NCBI RefSeq assembly: GCF_021155765.1
Contig: NC_060110.1
Coordinates: forward strand, 868,001 to 932,000
Length of the DNA stretch: 64,000 bases
Direction: 5' to 3'
DNA from: Diprion similis
Taxonomy: Eukaryota > Arthropoda > Insecta > Hymenoptera > Diprionidae
Below are positions 49,323 through 61,515 of this stretch, in pieces. The notes under the pieces are model-generated. The model was not told the origin of the DNA. It did not search any database and saw only the letters and a program-made list of their open reading frames with translations. Each line of letters starts with the position of its first letter. Position 1 is the stretch's first letter. Both the position numbers and the translations under genes were made by a program.

Positions 49323-52300
49323 TTAGTATTGGTAGCCGCCGTTGCTGGCGTAGCTTTGTCCACCGCTGCTACCACCGGAGCTGTAACCGCCTCCACTGCC
49401 GCCGGAACTGTATCCACCACCTCCTCCAGAGCTGTATCCACCAGCGCCGCCGGAACTGTAGCCGCCACCGAAGCCGCCGGAACTGTATCCACCACTGGAG
49501 CCGCCGGAACTGTATCCACCGCTGGATCCACCGGAGCTGTATCCACCACCGCCGCCTGAGCTGTAACCACCGCTGCTTGAAGAGGGTGCGCCATAGCTGG
49601 AGGATGGTCGGCTGCCACCGCCGCCGCTGGAGTGTCCACTACTGAAGCTGTAGGAATAGATTTCGTGATAAGACAATGCCCTACGTGTCATCGTAGTTGG
49701 AGATTGTAGTTTTGATGAATTGGATTGACTTTGAGGAAGAAGGAGGTTGCAGTAGTGAAAGCGTGGAAACGTTTCTTCACTGATTCGGGTTTGCTTTTTT
49801 ACTCTGGTGTTTTTCGGACATAAAACTTTGGCTTACCCGCCGCTGAAGCTGCTGCTGCCTCCTGATGACGGGGCTCCATAGCTACTTGATGGTGGTCCGT
49901 AGCTGCTTGAGGGTTTGGAAGGCGCACCGTAGCTTGACGAGGGAGCTCCGTAGCTCGACGAAGGTCTTCCGCCACCGGAAGATGGCGCTCCGTAGCTACT
50001 TGAAGGTGCGCTGCCACCGAATCCACCGCCTCCTGAAGACGGGGCTCCATAGCTACTCGATGGTGCTCCGTAGCTGCTTGACGGTGCGCTGCCTCCGAAA
50101 CCTCCACTGCTGCTTCCACTGCTGAATCCGCCACCACCTCCTGAAGACGGGGCTCCGTAGCTGCTTGACGGTCTGCTGCTTCCACCGGATGATGGCGCTC
50201 CGTAGCTGCTGGACGGCGCGCTACCTCCAAATCCACTACTGAAGCTTCCACCTCCAGAAGACGGTGCTCCGTAGCTGCTGGACGGTGCTCCGTAGCTGCT
50301 GGAAGGTGCGCTGCTGCCGCCGAATCCACCTGAGAAACCTCCACTGCTGCTTCCACCGCTGAATCCGCCACCACCTCCTGAAGACGGGGCTCCGTAGCTG
50401 CTAGATGGTGCACTGTAGCTGCTGGACGGTGCTCCGTAGCTGCTGGAAGGTGCGCTGCTGCCGCCGAATCCACCTGAGAAACCTCCACTGCTGCTTCCAC
50501 CGCTGAATCCGCCACCACCTCCTGAAGACGGGGCTCCGTAGCTGCTTGACGGTCTGCTGCTTCCACCGGATGATGGAGCTCCGTAGCTGCTAGACGGTGC
50601 ACCGTAGCTGCTGGACGGTCTGCTGCTTCCACCGGATGATGGAGCTCCGTAGCTGCTGGACGGTGCGCTGCCTCCAAATCCACCGCCGAAGCTGCCACCG
50701 AAGCTTCCGCCTCCGGAAGATGGGGCACCGTAGCTGCTGGATGGAGCACTACCACCGAATCCACCACCACCACCTCCGCCGATGTTGGGAGTTCCGTAGC
50801 TCGTTGATGGTGGCAAGTAGCTGCCAGTCAGCGGCGCTGTTGAAGAATGAGTCAGTTAATGAACTTGTCCTCACGGTCAATGTGGGATGATTATACAAAG
50901 TTACTCGTGATGTTTGACGAATGGTCAAAAGATACGATATCTCTTGGATTTCGTTTAGATAAACTGGATGTTCCGTTGTATCAACGTTGAATTCGTGAGA
51001 GGAATGATAACGATAATTTTCTTATTTGACGCTTTGTGTGATATAACAGGAGTTCAAAGAATAATGGATACAGTAATAATTTTTCTCAAACGTGTCCTTA
51101 TACTGAACTAAAACTTTCCATCTACGAACTAATCTTTACAGTGGATCAACAGTATCTGTGCACATGCTTGTGAATTTTCTGTAGATACTTTGATTCCATT
51201 TTACGATTACGACGGTCTTCTTAATGTCTCATGATGTTCGCATGGGAGATGAAAAATCTTAGATCAGCATTGTACGTCATATCACAAGAAGATGTGTTTC
51301 ACCATTCAGCTACATCAAACCCACTAGCCCAAGTAAACTCGAAATATTTGTGCAACTAAGCACCCAGTATAATAGATATTGCTAGTAATAATGGATTAGC
51401 TAGATGAAAATCAATCTCGAATTCGATTTCGATTGAGGACTCGAATTACTGCTTTGGTACCCTAATATACCTTGAATGAGCGATAGGTATACATCGAATA
51501 CGAATTTCATAATTGAAAGTTAGCTGTACGAGATCGAAAGTACCTAAACGACAATTTAGATACGGTAGTTTGTAGCTTTCTTGTAGAATGTAATCTAACC
51601 GGTAAAAGAAGTATCGATAAAATTTTACAGTTTTGTCCGAATTCCACTATCCTGAATAGCTCATAAAAAAACTTCAAATAACCACTAATATTTCCGGAAT
51701 CGTAAAAGGTAGCATTTGGGCCTGTGCAGGCTCAAACGGATTCTTAAATGAATAATAAAGTTATCAACTTTCAAGATCGTTAACACTAAACTGCTAATTG
51801 CCAATACATATAGTGAGCATAGATGATTATCTCGTTTCTACAAAACTTTTGGAGCGTACAAGACGGTGCTATTTTTAGAGCTACGATTGCGGAAGGTCCG
51901 GATACTACTTATTATACTCAACGTTCCTCTTTACGCGGTTATGCCGCGGGCCGTCGCACGTGAGCAATTTGAAAAGAGAGAAAAATACGAACTGTGGAAG
52001 GCATAGTGCAGCTGTGTCTGTAATGCACAACCTGTCGCAACTCGGAAGTGGAGAGCACCAAATGAAATCGAATTTTGCTCGACGTTGCAGTTTCACCACG
52101 AGAGATTGATTAAACTGAAATGCTAAAATGGTTGAAGATTGCCTGACCCTAACCCGTGAATACGGAACGTGACTAGCCGAGTCATGGAGAGTGTCTGGTG
52201 CAGGAGTATGACGACCGCGAATTAACGAGGGCGAAAGTGCTCCGAGGTCGTAAAGTGTCATGGCGAGATCATGCTGGGATTGTAGGCCCAAATCTTATGA

Positions 52301-54485
52301 AAGATACCAAAAATTCACGTCAGTCATAAACGTCTCTTTTAATTTTGGACTTTGGAAATTTTACTTTTGTAGCTAACAGTCTGGAATTCCCACAAGTAAC
52401 GCTTCACACCGAAATATTAATCCCAGCACTGTCGTGCAGGTCTCGAGTCGAGCATGATATGAGAACTTTAGTTTTCCCATAATGATACTGTTCACGTGGC
52501 AATTAAATGCATCGTTTCTCCAGGTTCCATTACGACTTCCGCCATTGTTTGCTAATGAAAACGCGACAGTTCCTTGTTTGGAAAGAGACCTTGCCCAAAA
52601 GGAGGCTGTCTGTAATATGTGGAATAAATCTAGTCTAGTGCTCCACATGCGCTTTGCTATTGTTCGAAATGGTGAGAATGAAGGTTACCACGGAGTTCAT
52701 AGTAAAATCACTCATCAAAGGTTTGTAGTTTACATGTACCGTACAAAAGACCTCTGTTTCCCGTCGCATTCACATGTTAAGTGACGGAATAATCAAGAAT
52801 TATTTGAGAAAGTATAAAACGGAAGAAGCAGTTTGTGTTTATGGAACTAGAAGCTGAGGAGAGGCTCGTAGAATTTATGCCAAAGTCGATAGCTGGGTAA
52901 GCACAAGTAGTGGGATTTAGCAAGCTAATTGTATGAAATCTTGCGGAATAGAATCATCCCACAAAGGGATTTCAGCGGAGTCGGCAATTTCACAATAACT
53001 CCTGAAACTGACTATGAGGCTGACAGTAATTTGTTGTAGAAGAAAGGCTGTGGGAAGCGGATTGATGAACTTTTCGAAAATGTGAATTCTAGCTGAATCG
53101 GTATATATAGTAGTACAAGCAACGGATTACAACTTGCTTCGGAAGTAGATCGATATCGGTGCAAAAGAAAACCGAGACAACGTCACGGGGATGTCACGAG
53201 GGGCAATAGATGGACGGAGCGAAGCGCAGTGAAAGTGTGGGAGTCGCAACGGAGTCTGTACAGTTTGTTCAGAGGCGCAATTCTGCCGTTGTCGTTTCCG
53301 CGATTATCCCAGTCTCTCCAATTCCTCTCTAGCCTTCGCTCGACTCGAACTTTTATGCGTTATTCCCCCACTTTTACTGAAAGATCTCGACACCGGATGT
53401 GCGGAAACGTGCGCGATCACGGAATCTGTGTTTCACCTTTGTGGAGAAATTCACATTCGGAGTATAGTCACGTTGATGTGATTTTTGTACCTCTTGTATA
53501 CTGATTCGTTAAATTAAAAAAATTATACTTATAGTTGCGACGATTCGAAGAGTGAATTGAAGCGCTGATTGAAATTGACGTTATTGGTATAATTCTCTGT
53601 TTCCTGACACGAAGGAATGTATTCACCGGTCTTTCGGCTAATTTTTACCGTAGTTAACACCCATGAGGTCTGTACTAATGTCTTCTGCAGCAGCAGATGC
53701 ATAATAAATTCCTATTCAGATATATAGCGTATCGTAATAACTAACTTCAGGATTTTTAATGTTCAATGGTAATTATTATGTACCCGAGTCATGTTTTTGT
53801 TCTGTAATGGTTGCTCGAGGGGTATATGATTAATTGGTCCTTATATCGGCGCTACGTGTACCTATACTTACACAAACATGGTCAGTCTCATTATGTACGA
53901 CATTGTAACGACTTTTTACGAATATACGTATATATGGTACCGGTTTTTAATATTTTTGTAATAAAACGAGTTCCAAATTTAGTCACAGTGTGCAGTAAGC
54001 AAACAGAATGTGGAATTCGTGGGGGTTTGCTTATTCGTGGTTTACCTACTTGCCTTATTCCACTGCGGATGGGGCATAAGTCAGTTTTAAAAACCGCGTA
54101 ACACGCGACTACACGGGTGATTATCGAGTATGCATGATAGCGAAAGTGAGGAAGAATAACGTATATTAGCTGTTCAAGGTCTCAGAAAGTCTATCGTGAT
54201 TACTATCTATTCACAGTAATTTTGTTCTTAACGAGTTAAGCAATCACCGTATGGTCGTATAAATTTTTCCTCAAGAAATTGTGATTCAACGCTACCAAAA
54301 ATCTCAAATTCTCTCATTATTGCAGTCGTGATGAGAAAAGAATTTTACACGAAATCTGTCTATGACTGCAATTTCTCGGCATCTGATTAAAGTAACTAAT
54401 CCTTACCCTCGGCGTGACTGGAAGGTAGAAGTGCGGTGGCCACTAGAGCAGCAGCCAAAAGAGCCCACATCTTAGCAGGCCTCAT
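49323..54485 (-). CDS. Secreted resilin-like Gly/Ser/Tyr repeat protein
   Basis: Three exons: 54485-54407 (signal peptide), 50836-49837 and 49647-49323; 1,404 nt, 467 aa. The first exon reads MRPAKMWALLAAALVATALL then PSSHAE, a classic secretion signal with a hydrophobic core. Exon 2 holds about 19 motifs of the type PSSSYGAPSSGG; exon 3 starts with one more and then changes to YSSGG repeats, ending YASNGGYQY. SSYGAP units are like the elastic repeats of pro-resilin, whose tyrosines crosslink. No chitin-binding RR domain is visible, so it is not full resilin. The likely place is cuticle or another extracellular elastic material. The repeats are copied in larger blocks (about 50091, 50338 and 50482 begin near-identical stretches). 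Confidence 0.85.
49837..50836 (-). repeat. Coding tandem repeats SSSYGAP in exon 2
   Basis: About 19 copies of an SSSY-G-[AP]-P-S unit, many followed by SGGGGG or SGGSS. They cluster in higher-order blocks of about 144-250 bp. The whole exon is also free of stops in a second minus-strand frame because of base composition; that frame is not a gene. Confidence 0.9.
50837..54406 (-). other. Large intron 1 of the resilin-like gene
   Basis: It is bounded by GAGG|GTAAGG and TTCAACAG|CGCCG in matching phase 1. No repeat, exon or regulatory element is convincing inside. Long first introns are common in cuticle protein genes. Confidence 0.65.
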
Positions 54486-54621
54486 GCTTTAAACTTTTGG
54501 ACGCGTCGATTACAAAATCTGACCGAATCACTTTTCTGTATAAAAACTCAGTATTATCCTCCACGTGTTTTCGAAGCTGCGTTTAGTTTGCTCTAACATG
54601 CTTCAAAGAGTTCGTATCTGG

Positions 54622-54629
54622 CTTTTATA
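54622..54629 (-). promoter_or_regulatory. TATA box of the resilin-like gene
   Basis: TATAAAAG on the minus strand, about 137 bases upstream of the ATG at 54485, leaving room for a start site near 54592-54597 and a leader of about 110 nt. Confidence 0.7.
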
Positions 54630-54639
54630 GTTGGCTGTC

Positions 54640-57600
54640 TTTCGGAGAAAGTCTTCGGCGCTACAAGAGGATGCCACCTCCGAGAGTGGGGCGAGGACGC
54701 GGGGCGTCGAGGTGTTTGGACGCCAGAATACCGGGGAAAGATGCGCTCCTTACGCTCGAATCATGCCGCGTTCAATATTCCACACTCTGGTTACGCTGTA
54801 GAGACGATTGAGTCGAGTCTTCTTTCCTGGTCTTCAGGGCAAAAGGTTTATCCATCGAAGTGGCCGAAATCCCTGACAAATTTCGTCCAAGGGTGTTAAA
54901 ACACAGTCAACGAAACGATAAAAGAGCGTAGCATCGGTGCTGATCAAACTTCAACCAGACTGAGAAAAATTTCTTTTGTTATAATTACAAATAAAATTTT
55001 AGGAAAATGTGTATCGGTTCGAAATCGGTTCAAGTAATTCTGGAACAACTAGTAACTACTTGGTGTGATTCTAGTTGTGAATATCACAATTTCTAATTAT
55101 TGCAACATCAAATCTCTTTTTTCATAAATTGATCGGTTTGATAACATCGATTTGTCGTTGCACCAATATAAGATTATCGCAACAGTTTGAGCTATATTTC
55201 TCAGTGTGGTAAGCAATGGAAATATAGTTAGTCTGCTAACGGCGGGGCCGGTCGATACATCGACCAGTCGTCAGGTTGAGGACTCCACATAATAAATTCA
55301 TTGAACTTATTTATAAATTTCAGGTCTAAGAAAAGGTCGATTTGGACTGATATTTCCCCGCCATTAAAAGGTTAAGGACTGTTTGGCGGTTACATAAGTG
55401 CAAATCTTTCTCGGTAAAGATGTTGCTTCTGTATACTTTCAGTAGATTCGAAGTTTATACTCAGTCCGATGAATTTGAGGGGGATGTGAACAGACGCATC
55501 GTAGACTTTTTATCAATTCGTCGTTGCAAGTTACTCGTTTGCTTGAACTTGACGGACAGTAGAAATTCGTGGAGACGGTGCTTTCCGGTATTTCGTGACA
55601 CCAAGAAGGTATTAAAGAACATGAAACGAGTAAAAATAGGAGAAAAAAAATTCAACTGTCGCACCGGTCACGCCAATTTGCCAGGTATAATTTGCTACCC
55701 GGCGTTATTAAGGCGAACAGCTAGGAACTGAAATAAGAGAAATACGTGATTTGCATTCGGTACGAGGTTAGCGTATGTGTCAGCTGCGGAATGAAATTTT
55801 AAGATTGTTTTACGAAAGGGAAATTCTGGCGTACGGACACCGGAACTAAGTGTCGGCTGTCTTCAGCCGTGACACTGCCGAGACCGAAAGAAAGGGAATG
55901 TGTCTTTTTCACCATTCTACTCGTTATTTCCACATTTTTCGCACTCCGTTATGCTGTTATTCAATATTATACGCTCTTCACTCTCTAATGGCAGTACAGA
56001 CTGCTCGTTCTACTGCAGCGATGTGTCCATAATGCCACAGAACTGTTGTCTCAGAACCGCAGAGGTCAGCCATTCCCAATTATCAAAGCGGTTTGGCATT
56101 TTAATCAAGATTTTCATAGACCAGAGGCAATCCGATGAGGAATGAAACACAGGCGTACGTGTCCCTCAACGCTCGTCACGAAGTAACGAGAAATTATAGA
56201 GCCTTGCTCATCCATGGTGATTCCAGATTCATTACCGTCTAGGATATACAGTAGATCGTGATCGGTTTGCTAACGGTCGAAATTTGTTTTACAGTCTCCC
56301 ATTCCAATTCGTACGCAAATGAAAAGTAAAATTTAAGTTTGCACTTGGTAACGCTTGCGTAACGGCCTCATGTATTCATTGCAATATGTATGCGCGTCGT
56401 GTCCTCGACCTAGAGAACAAACCATCACACATTTCACTGCAGCTTCGATCTAATTTTAACCATCACGAAATAACGTGTCTAAATTTTTTCTCTCCTATTT
56501 TACTTTAGCATAATATTCGAAGACCGTAAGAGAATATCAAAAAAATGTGTAAAATTATTGTTTAGTATCTGTGATTATCATGCAAATGTGTAATAATTAA
56601 GACGGAATTTTCACTTCCAACTTTCAACGAATAATAATTTGTTATCCAACGCTTGCGGTTATGGAACATTTCGAACGAATAATTATTACATCTACAACTT
56701 CAAGATTACATCTGATTATAAAAAATTCCGATATCATCTTGTCGGTCGTTTAGCAGCCGTAGAATACGAGGAGAATCTTTTTCTTATCTTGATCAAGTTA
56801 ACAACCTGGTTTTGTCGGTTCCTTGAGTATCTAAAGTGAACGCTACAGATAAAATAAAAAAACGAACTCGCTGCTCTGAAGAATTCACGAATCATTCAAC
56901 GAATTTGTACGTGCGCGTGTATTACAGATTTCATCTCCTATTCGAACTGCTCGAATGAGTTCAAGGCATGCCAGCCAGTATCGTCAGTCAAAATTATGCG
57001 TGGAATCGCTTTTTCCAACCTGTATTATACAAAAAAAGATCAATAATTCGACAAACCGTGAAAATCCCGCCTGATCTGCTCCTTCTTTGGTTTATGTTTC
57101 CTCACTGTATTTTGAGTTCATAAGGTCCGTACTTACCCTTGACACAAAGGCTTTGATTCGTATTATTGATGACGTATAAACAGATGAATAGTTTTTAGTT
57201 ACTATCATTGCTGAGAGTCATGGACAAACGTTGTGCTACATTGTATGAGGATCGTCTTAAATAATCTGCCACAATAAATCATCAAGTATCCACCAACATG
57301 CAGTCTTCGTTTGTTGGGTGAAAAAATTAAGCTATTACAAGACTGTGGAATAGTGTGTTCAGTTTAAACTACGTCCTAAGCCTTATAGATGGCGGTTTTA
57401 ATGAATTTGCGCGAGTAAAACAAGCAAGCAGGACTGATGCAAGACGTATGCAATTAGTGGTATTAGAAAGGGTTGCACAGATCTTCGGCATTTGTTATCC
57501 GGATTAATATTCAACTGCTCGGCATCAAACTCTCCCGTCACTCACAGTCAGTATGTCTGCATGACTTGGCTGGCTGCAGAGGCTTTTTGCTTACAGGTGA

Positions 57601-60600
57601 ACGCGAAATCCGGTGAGTCGCCGATGCGTTCTGCTGCAGCAGGCATAATGTTTCAAATTCGCTTTAGTTCTACAGGTTAACGTTTTCTCTAGATACCTAA
57701 TTGAATCGGTTATATGTTGAGTTACGCAACTGAGAGCCATCGCATAGACATTTTATATTCCTAACGGCGAGTCGAAGGTGTCTTAAGTTGGAAATTCGTC
57801 ATCGGCTGCACTCGGTCTGCTTTGCCAGATCACGTCGCATTCTATCCTGCAGCAAAGCGCTATGTTGTGTCAAATTACGAACTGGTTTACAGAAATTTCA
57901 CTTACGGTAAATTCGATTTTGTTTATAAATCACAGCCTGTACCATGAGAAGAAAATAAGTACACATAAGGTGTTGTGAAAAAAAGAATGGGAAACAGAGT
58001 GATTGAATGAGTTGAGGAAATGTGAAACAAATCTAGTCGGTTGTCTGCTGAGTAATTAAAATTATCGCAGATAATACCGATCGGAGTTTAATTGTACGTA
58101 TCGTATTCCCAGCTCGTAAGAGACGCGTGCATAATGGTGCGAAATTATAATTACACACATTAATTAGCACTATTTGAATGCGGAAGAATTCTCTAAATAG
58201 CTTAATAAAGAAAAACAAGAGCTCGAACATCAGAATTAGATTATCCCGTGTAACCTTACCTCTTTCTAATACAGTCTATGACGACGGTTCAGTCTTGGGA
58301 TTTTTTTCACTCGACTAATTTGGCCGACTTTGCATTCGTGCCTTTCAATTACAAAACGCTTCGCCGTTGCATCTGAAGGATTCTATAATGCAGTACGTAC
58401 GCGTGATCTATAAGTTAATGTTCTAAGAATCTTGAGGCAACTCGTCGCAATTGGGTTGCACAGAATGGTGTTGAAATAGCAAGCTGCTACATATACTCAC
58501 CCGCGATTTATTATAAGTACCCGCAATGCATTCACTATTCACATGCGGCTTTAATTACCCATGTGCAATATTCCGAGCTATTCGTAATATACATATAATT
58601 GTAACAAATTGGAACGAGAAACGAGCCATTGTCAGAGCTAATACCTCATTTAATTGTCCTGTATCTCTGAAACGACATTCTCGATATCCCTTCATATGCA
58701 ATTTCCGTCGAATATTTTACGACTGTTAAATAATTGCCGTGTAATTACTTATGGCCATACGTCATATTCAAACATTTGCTTGATCGATGCCTCATAGACA
58801 CTTTATATTCAATCAATTACGCCGTGAGTGTGGAAAACTTAACCGACTAATCACCCATCGTCGGTGAGCGGTTACAATATTTTTTGGCCGGCTTGGCCGT
58901 GAATGTTGTCCCAAAATAACATTCGTTGGTTTATACGTGAAACGTTATGAATCATTTCGCTATGAAGATCACGTGCAACCGTGATGTCTATATGCGGTTT
59001 GCATATCTCATGGACCTTGTTCTCATGCACGTTCACTCGGCTTGACAGAAGGAAGACAGGTGCAGTGGACAAATGACCCGGAGTAGAGAGATTTTAAAAG
59101 AATTATGTCACCGTTGGTCTGTGACCTTGTCTGGTAACAAATTTAGCCCAGATTGCCATGCGATGCATTCTCGACCAAACGTCTCGACTTCGATCGACTT
59201 TAGTGTATGAATAGTGTCTTCCATTATTTGCGACTCTCGAAATTTTCACAGTGTGAACTTGAGTGAAAATATTCATTATTTTGGTACGTTTGAGCGAACC
59301 CAGAGCAGGAAATGAGTACAAACACTTTCGAGTGTACTTGAATTTTTTCCCGCCATCTGTTGACGAATACAGCAGTTTACAATGACAGTCGAATAAAAAG
59401 AACACATCTGCGATTACTTAATGATGAGAGATGGCATTGAATCAAGCGGAAAGATGAATGTGTGGTCAATCTTGAGAGTACCAGACATCTAATAACCCCT
59501 CGTCAAATAAATCAGTCAAGGATTACGGATGTGCTTAAGGTACCTATAAATGTTTATTAGTGCCTATCAACGGCAAGATTTATATGCACCAGTAAACATA
59601 TTTTCCTTGAAAATCTGGGGAGTACAGACTTTCTTCCCTGTAATTGCCTGCGGGGTACACGAATTCAGTGACACAGTCCTTGCCTTTTAATCGATGATTG
59701 CAGCTCTTTGGAAATTCGACCTCGTGTAAAGTTCGTTAAAAACATGCTTTGTCTTTTCTGATATGAATGTAGTAGACTTGATTAATTCAGTGATCAAAAA
59801 ATCTAAATTCGACGTATGGAACGTCCGCGTAGACATTTAATATTTCTCTTTAATTTATACCGTGTCAAAATCTAAGTACTTATGATCAACTTTAAGCAGT
59901 CGTTAGTATACCGAATGTAAGAACTTGTATCAAAGAGGTTGGTTGGCGAAAAGTTGACACTTTTTGTTAATTTTATTACGAAATAGTCGCCGGTAGAATA
60001 TTTCTCAAATTATGATATTCATGCGTTACGAAAATCAAAAATACTAGAACTATAAACAAAAGCTTGAATGATAATGCTTTATTTCAAAACGCCTGAAATG
60101 GTTAAAAATTTATAAAATTTGTTCGACGTCATTTTATAATGGTTCATTTCTTTCAGTAGACTATTTGCTACAGAGTAAGTTAAAGAAAAGAATTTTTTCA
60201 GCAGTAAATTCGATATTACCGTTTGTTAATCATAATCATTAATATCGGTTCAATGTTTTAAAATTGAAAACTTAACGATCCGATGATTTGTCACCGAAGA
60301 TCGATAGCAACTCATGAGGCCTCTTGAACAGCGTTGACTACTATCGTTGGTTGTTATTGCTGAGTTAATAGTAATGAGTTTCATTAATAAAAATCGCTAA
60401 AATAGAGGTTAATTTTTATTTTTCTGTGCCCCATGACTAATACAAAGGGTTCAGAAGACAGCGCGTGACCGTTAGGAAATTTATTTATCACAATGAACAA
60501 AGCAGATTTCTATCTGGTGAGAAACGAAAAAAGTGAAGCAAAACAAATTAACCTCGATGATATAAAAAAAAGGTAGGAATACGTATCAGCGGCTGAAATG

Positions 60601-61309
60601 AGGAGGTAAGGAAATTGCGGGATTTTACTATCTGCTGCAATTCGAAATTCGTGCAACGTCGAGAATGAATAGATGAAAGAAGCGATTACTGCTGCTTTGG
60701 CACGAGGCTCGATGGGCGCTTGAATAACGTCCCAAGAGTTTCTCAAGTTTGTCTTATCTCGGCTCGAAGGAACATTGCGTCTGGCCGCTATGGCAGTTTC
60801 TGTTATAAGGCGGCACGTAGACAGATATAATGCGTCGAGATTGCACAAGAAACTTTTTACTTTAGACTTGGTAAGTAAGTCACCTGCTCTCGTTAAGGAG
60901 CACAATGGCTGCCTCTCGAGTGTGCCGCGGTACGTCGGAAGAAAGATTCATTCGCGATGAGAAAATGCTGACTAACAGAGAGGTGCTCACCTCTCAAGGT
61001 TTCCCTCGAATAAAACCTGACATGCGGACAATTTCGTAACACAGCTTAATTGAATAAGTCGACTTTTGCATGATCGAATACCTAGCATGCAACTTTTTAT
61101 TATACCAGACGCACGTCGGTTACACGTATGTTTTGTTATATGGATAGACTTACCCTGATATCCGGAGCGTTGAGAAACCGGGTTACAATAATTCTTAGAA
61201 TCGGAAGATAATGGACATTATACGTAGGTATATTTGGTCAAGTCATCATAGTGTGAAATTTATGATCGATTTAATTGGATATTCGTTTTCATATCGAAAC
61301 AAGTCCGGT
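54640..61309. other. Long intergenic region without convincing genes
   Basis: Frames of up to 131 codons occur (such as 60510-60905 minus) but none has recognisable motifs or clear splice partners. The sequence has fairly even composition and few repeats, so it may hold regulatory DNA or introns of a gene outside the window. Confidence 0.4.
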
Positions 61310-61515
61310 GTATAAAATTCCTTCGACAAATTCTTAAGTTAGCTTAGGTTAGGTTAGGTTAAATCCGGGGTGTGAAATTCCTTCGACAAATTTTTAGGTT
61401 AGGATAAGTCCGGTGTGTGAAATTCCTTCGACAAATTTTTAGGTTAGCTTAGGTTAGGTTAGGTTACGTTAAGTCCGGGGTGTAAAATTCCTTCGACAAA
61501 TTTGTAGGTTATGGT
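61310..61515. repeat. Tandem repeat carrying TTAGG (telomere-type) runs
   Basis: Four units of about 45-66 bp each begin with TCCGGTGT or TCCGGGGTGT, then (A/G)AAATTCCTTCGACAAATT, then AGGTTAG words. Units 1 and 3 include TTAGGTTAGGTTAGG. TTAGG is the usual insect telomere repeat. Confidence 0.8.

Noticed and set aside
49799-50773. 324-codon minus-strand frame overlapping the resilin-like exon
   Set aside because: It is an out-of-frame reading of the same repeats, open only because of base composition. The frame with the signal peptide and splice phases is the real one.
60510-60905. 131-codon minus-strand frame
   Set aside because: No recognisable domain; length is within chance for DNA of this composition.
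61340-61470. True telomere end
   Set aside because: Only a few TTAGG words inside a longer unit, with ordinary sequence on both sides.
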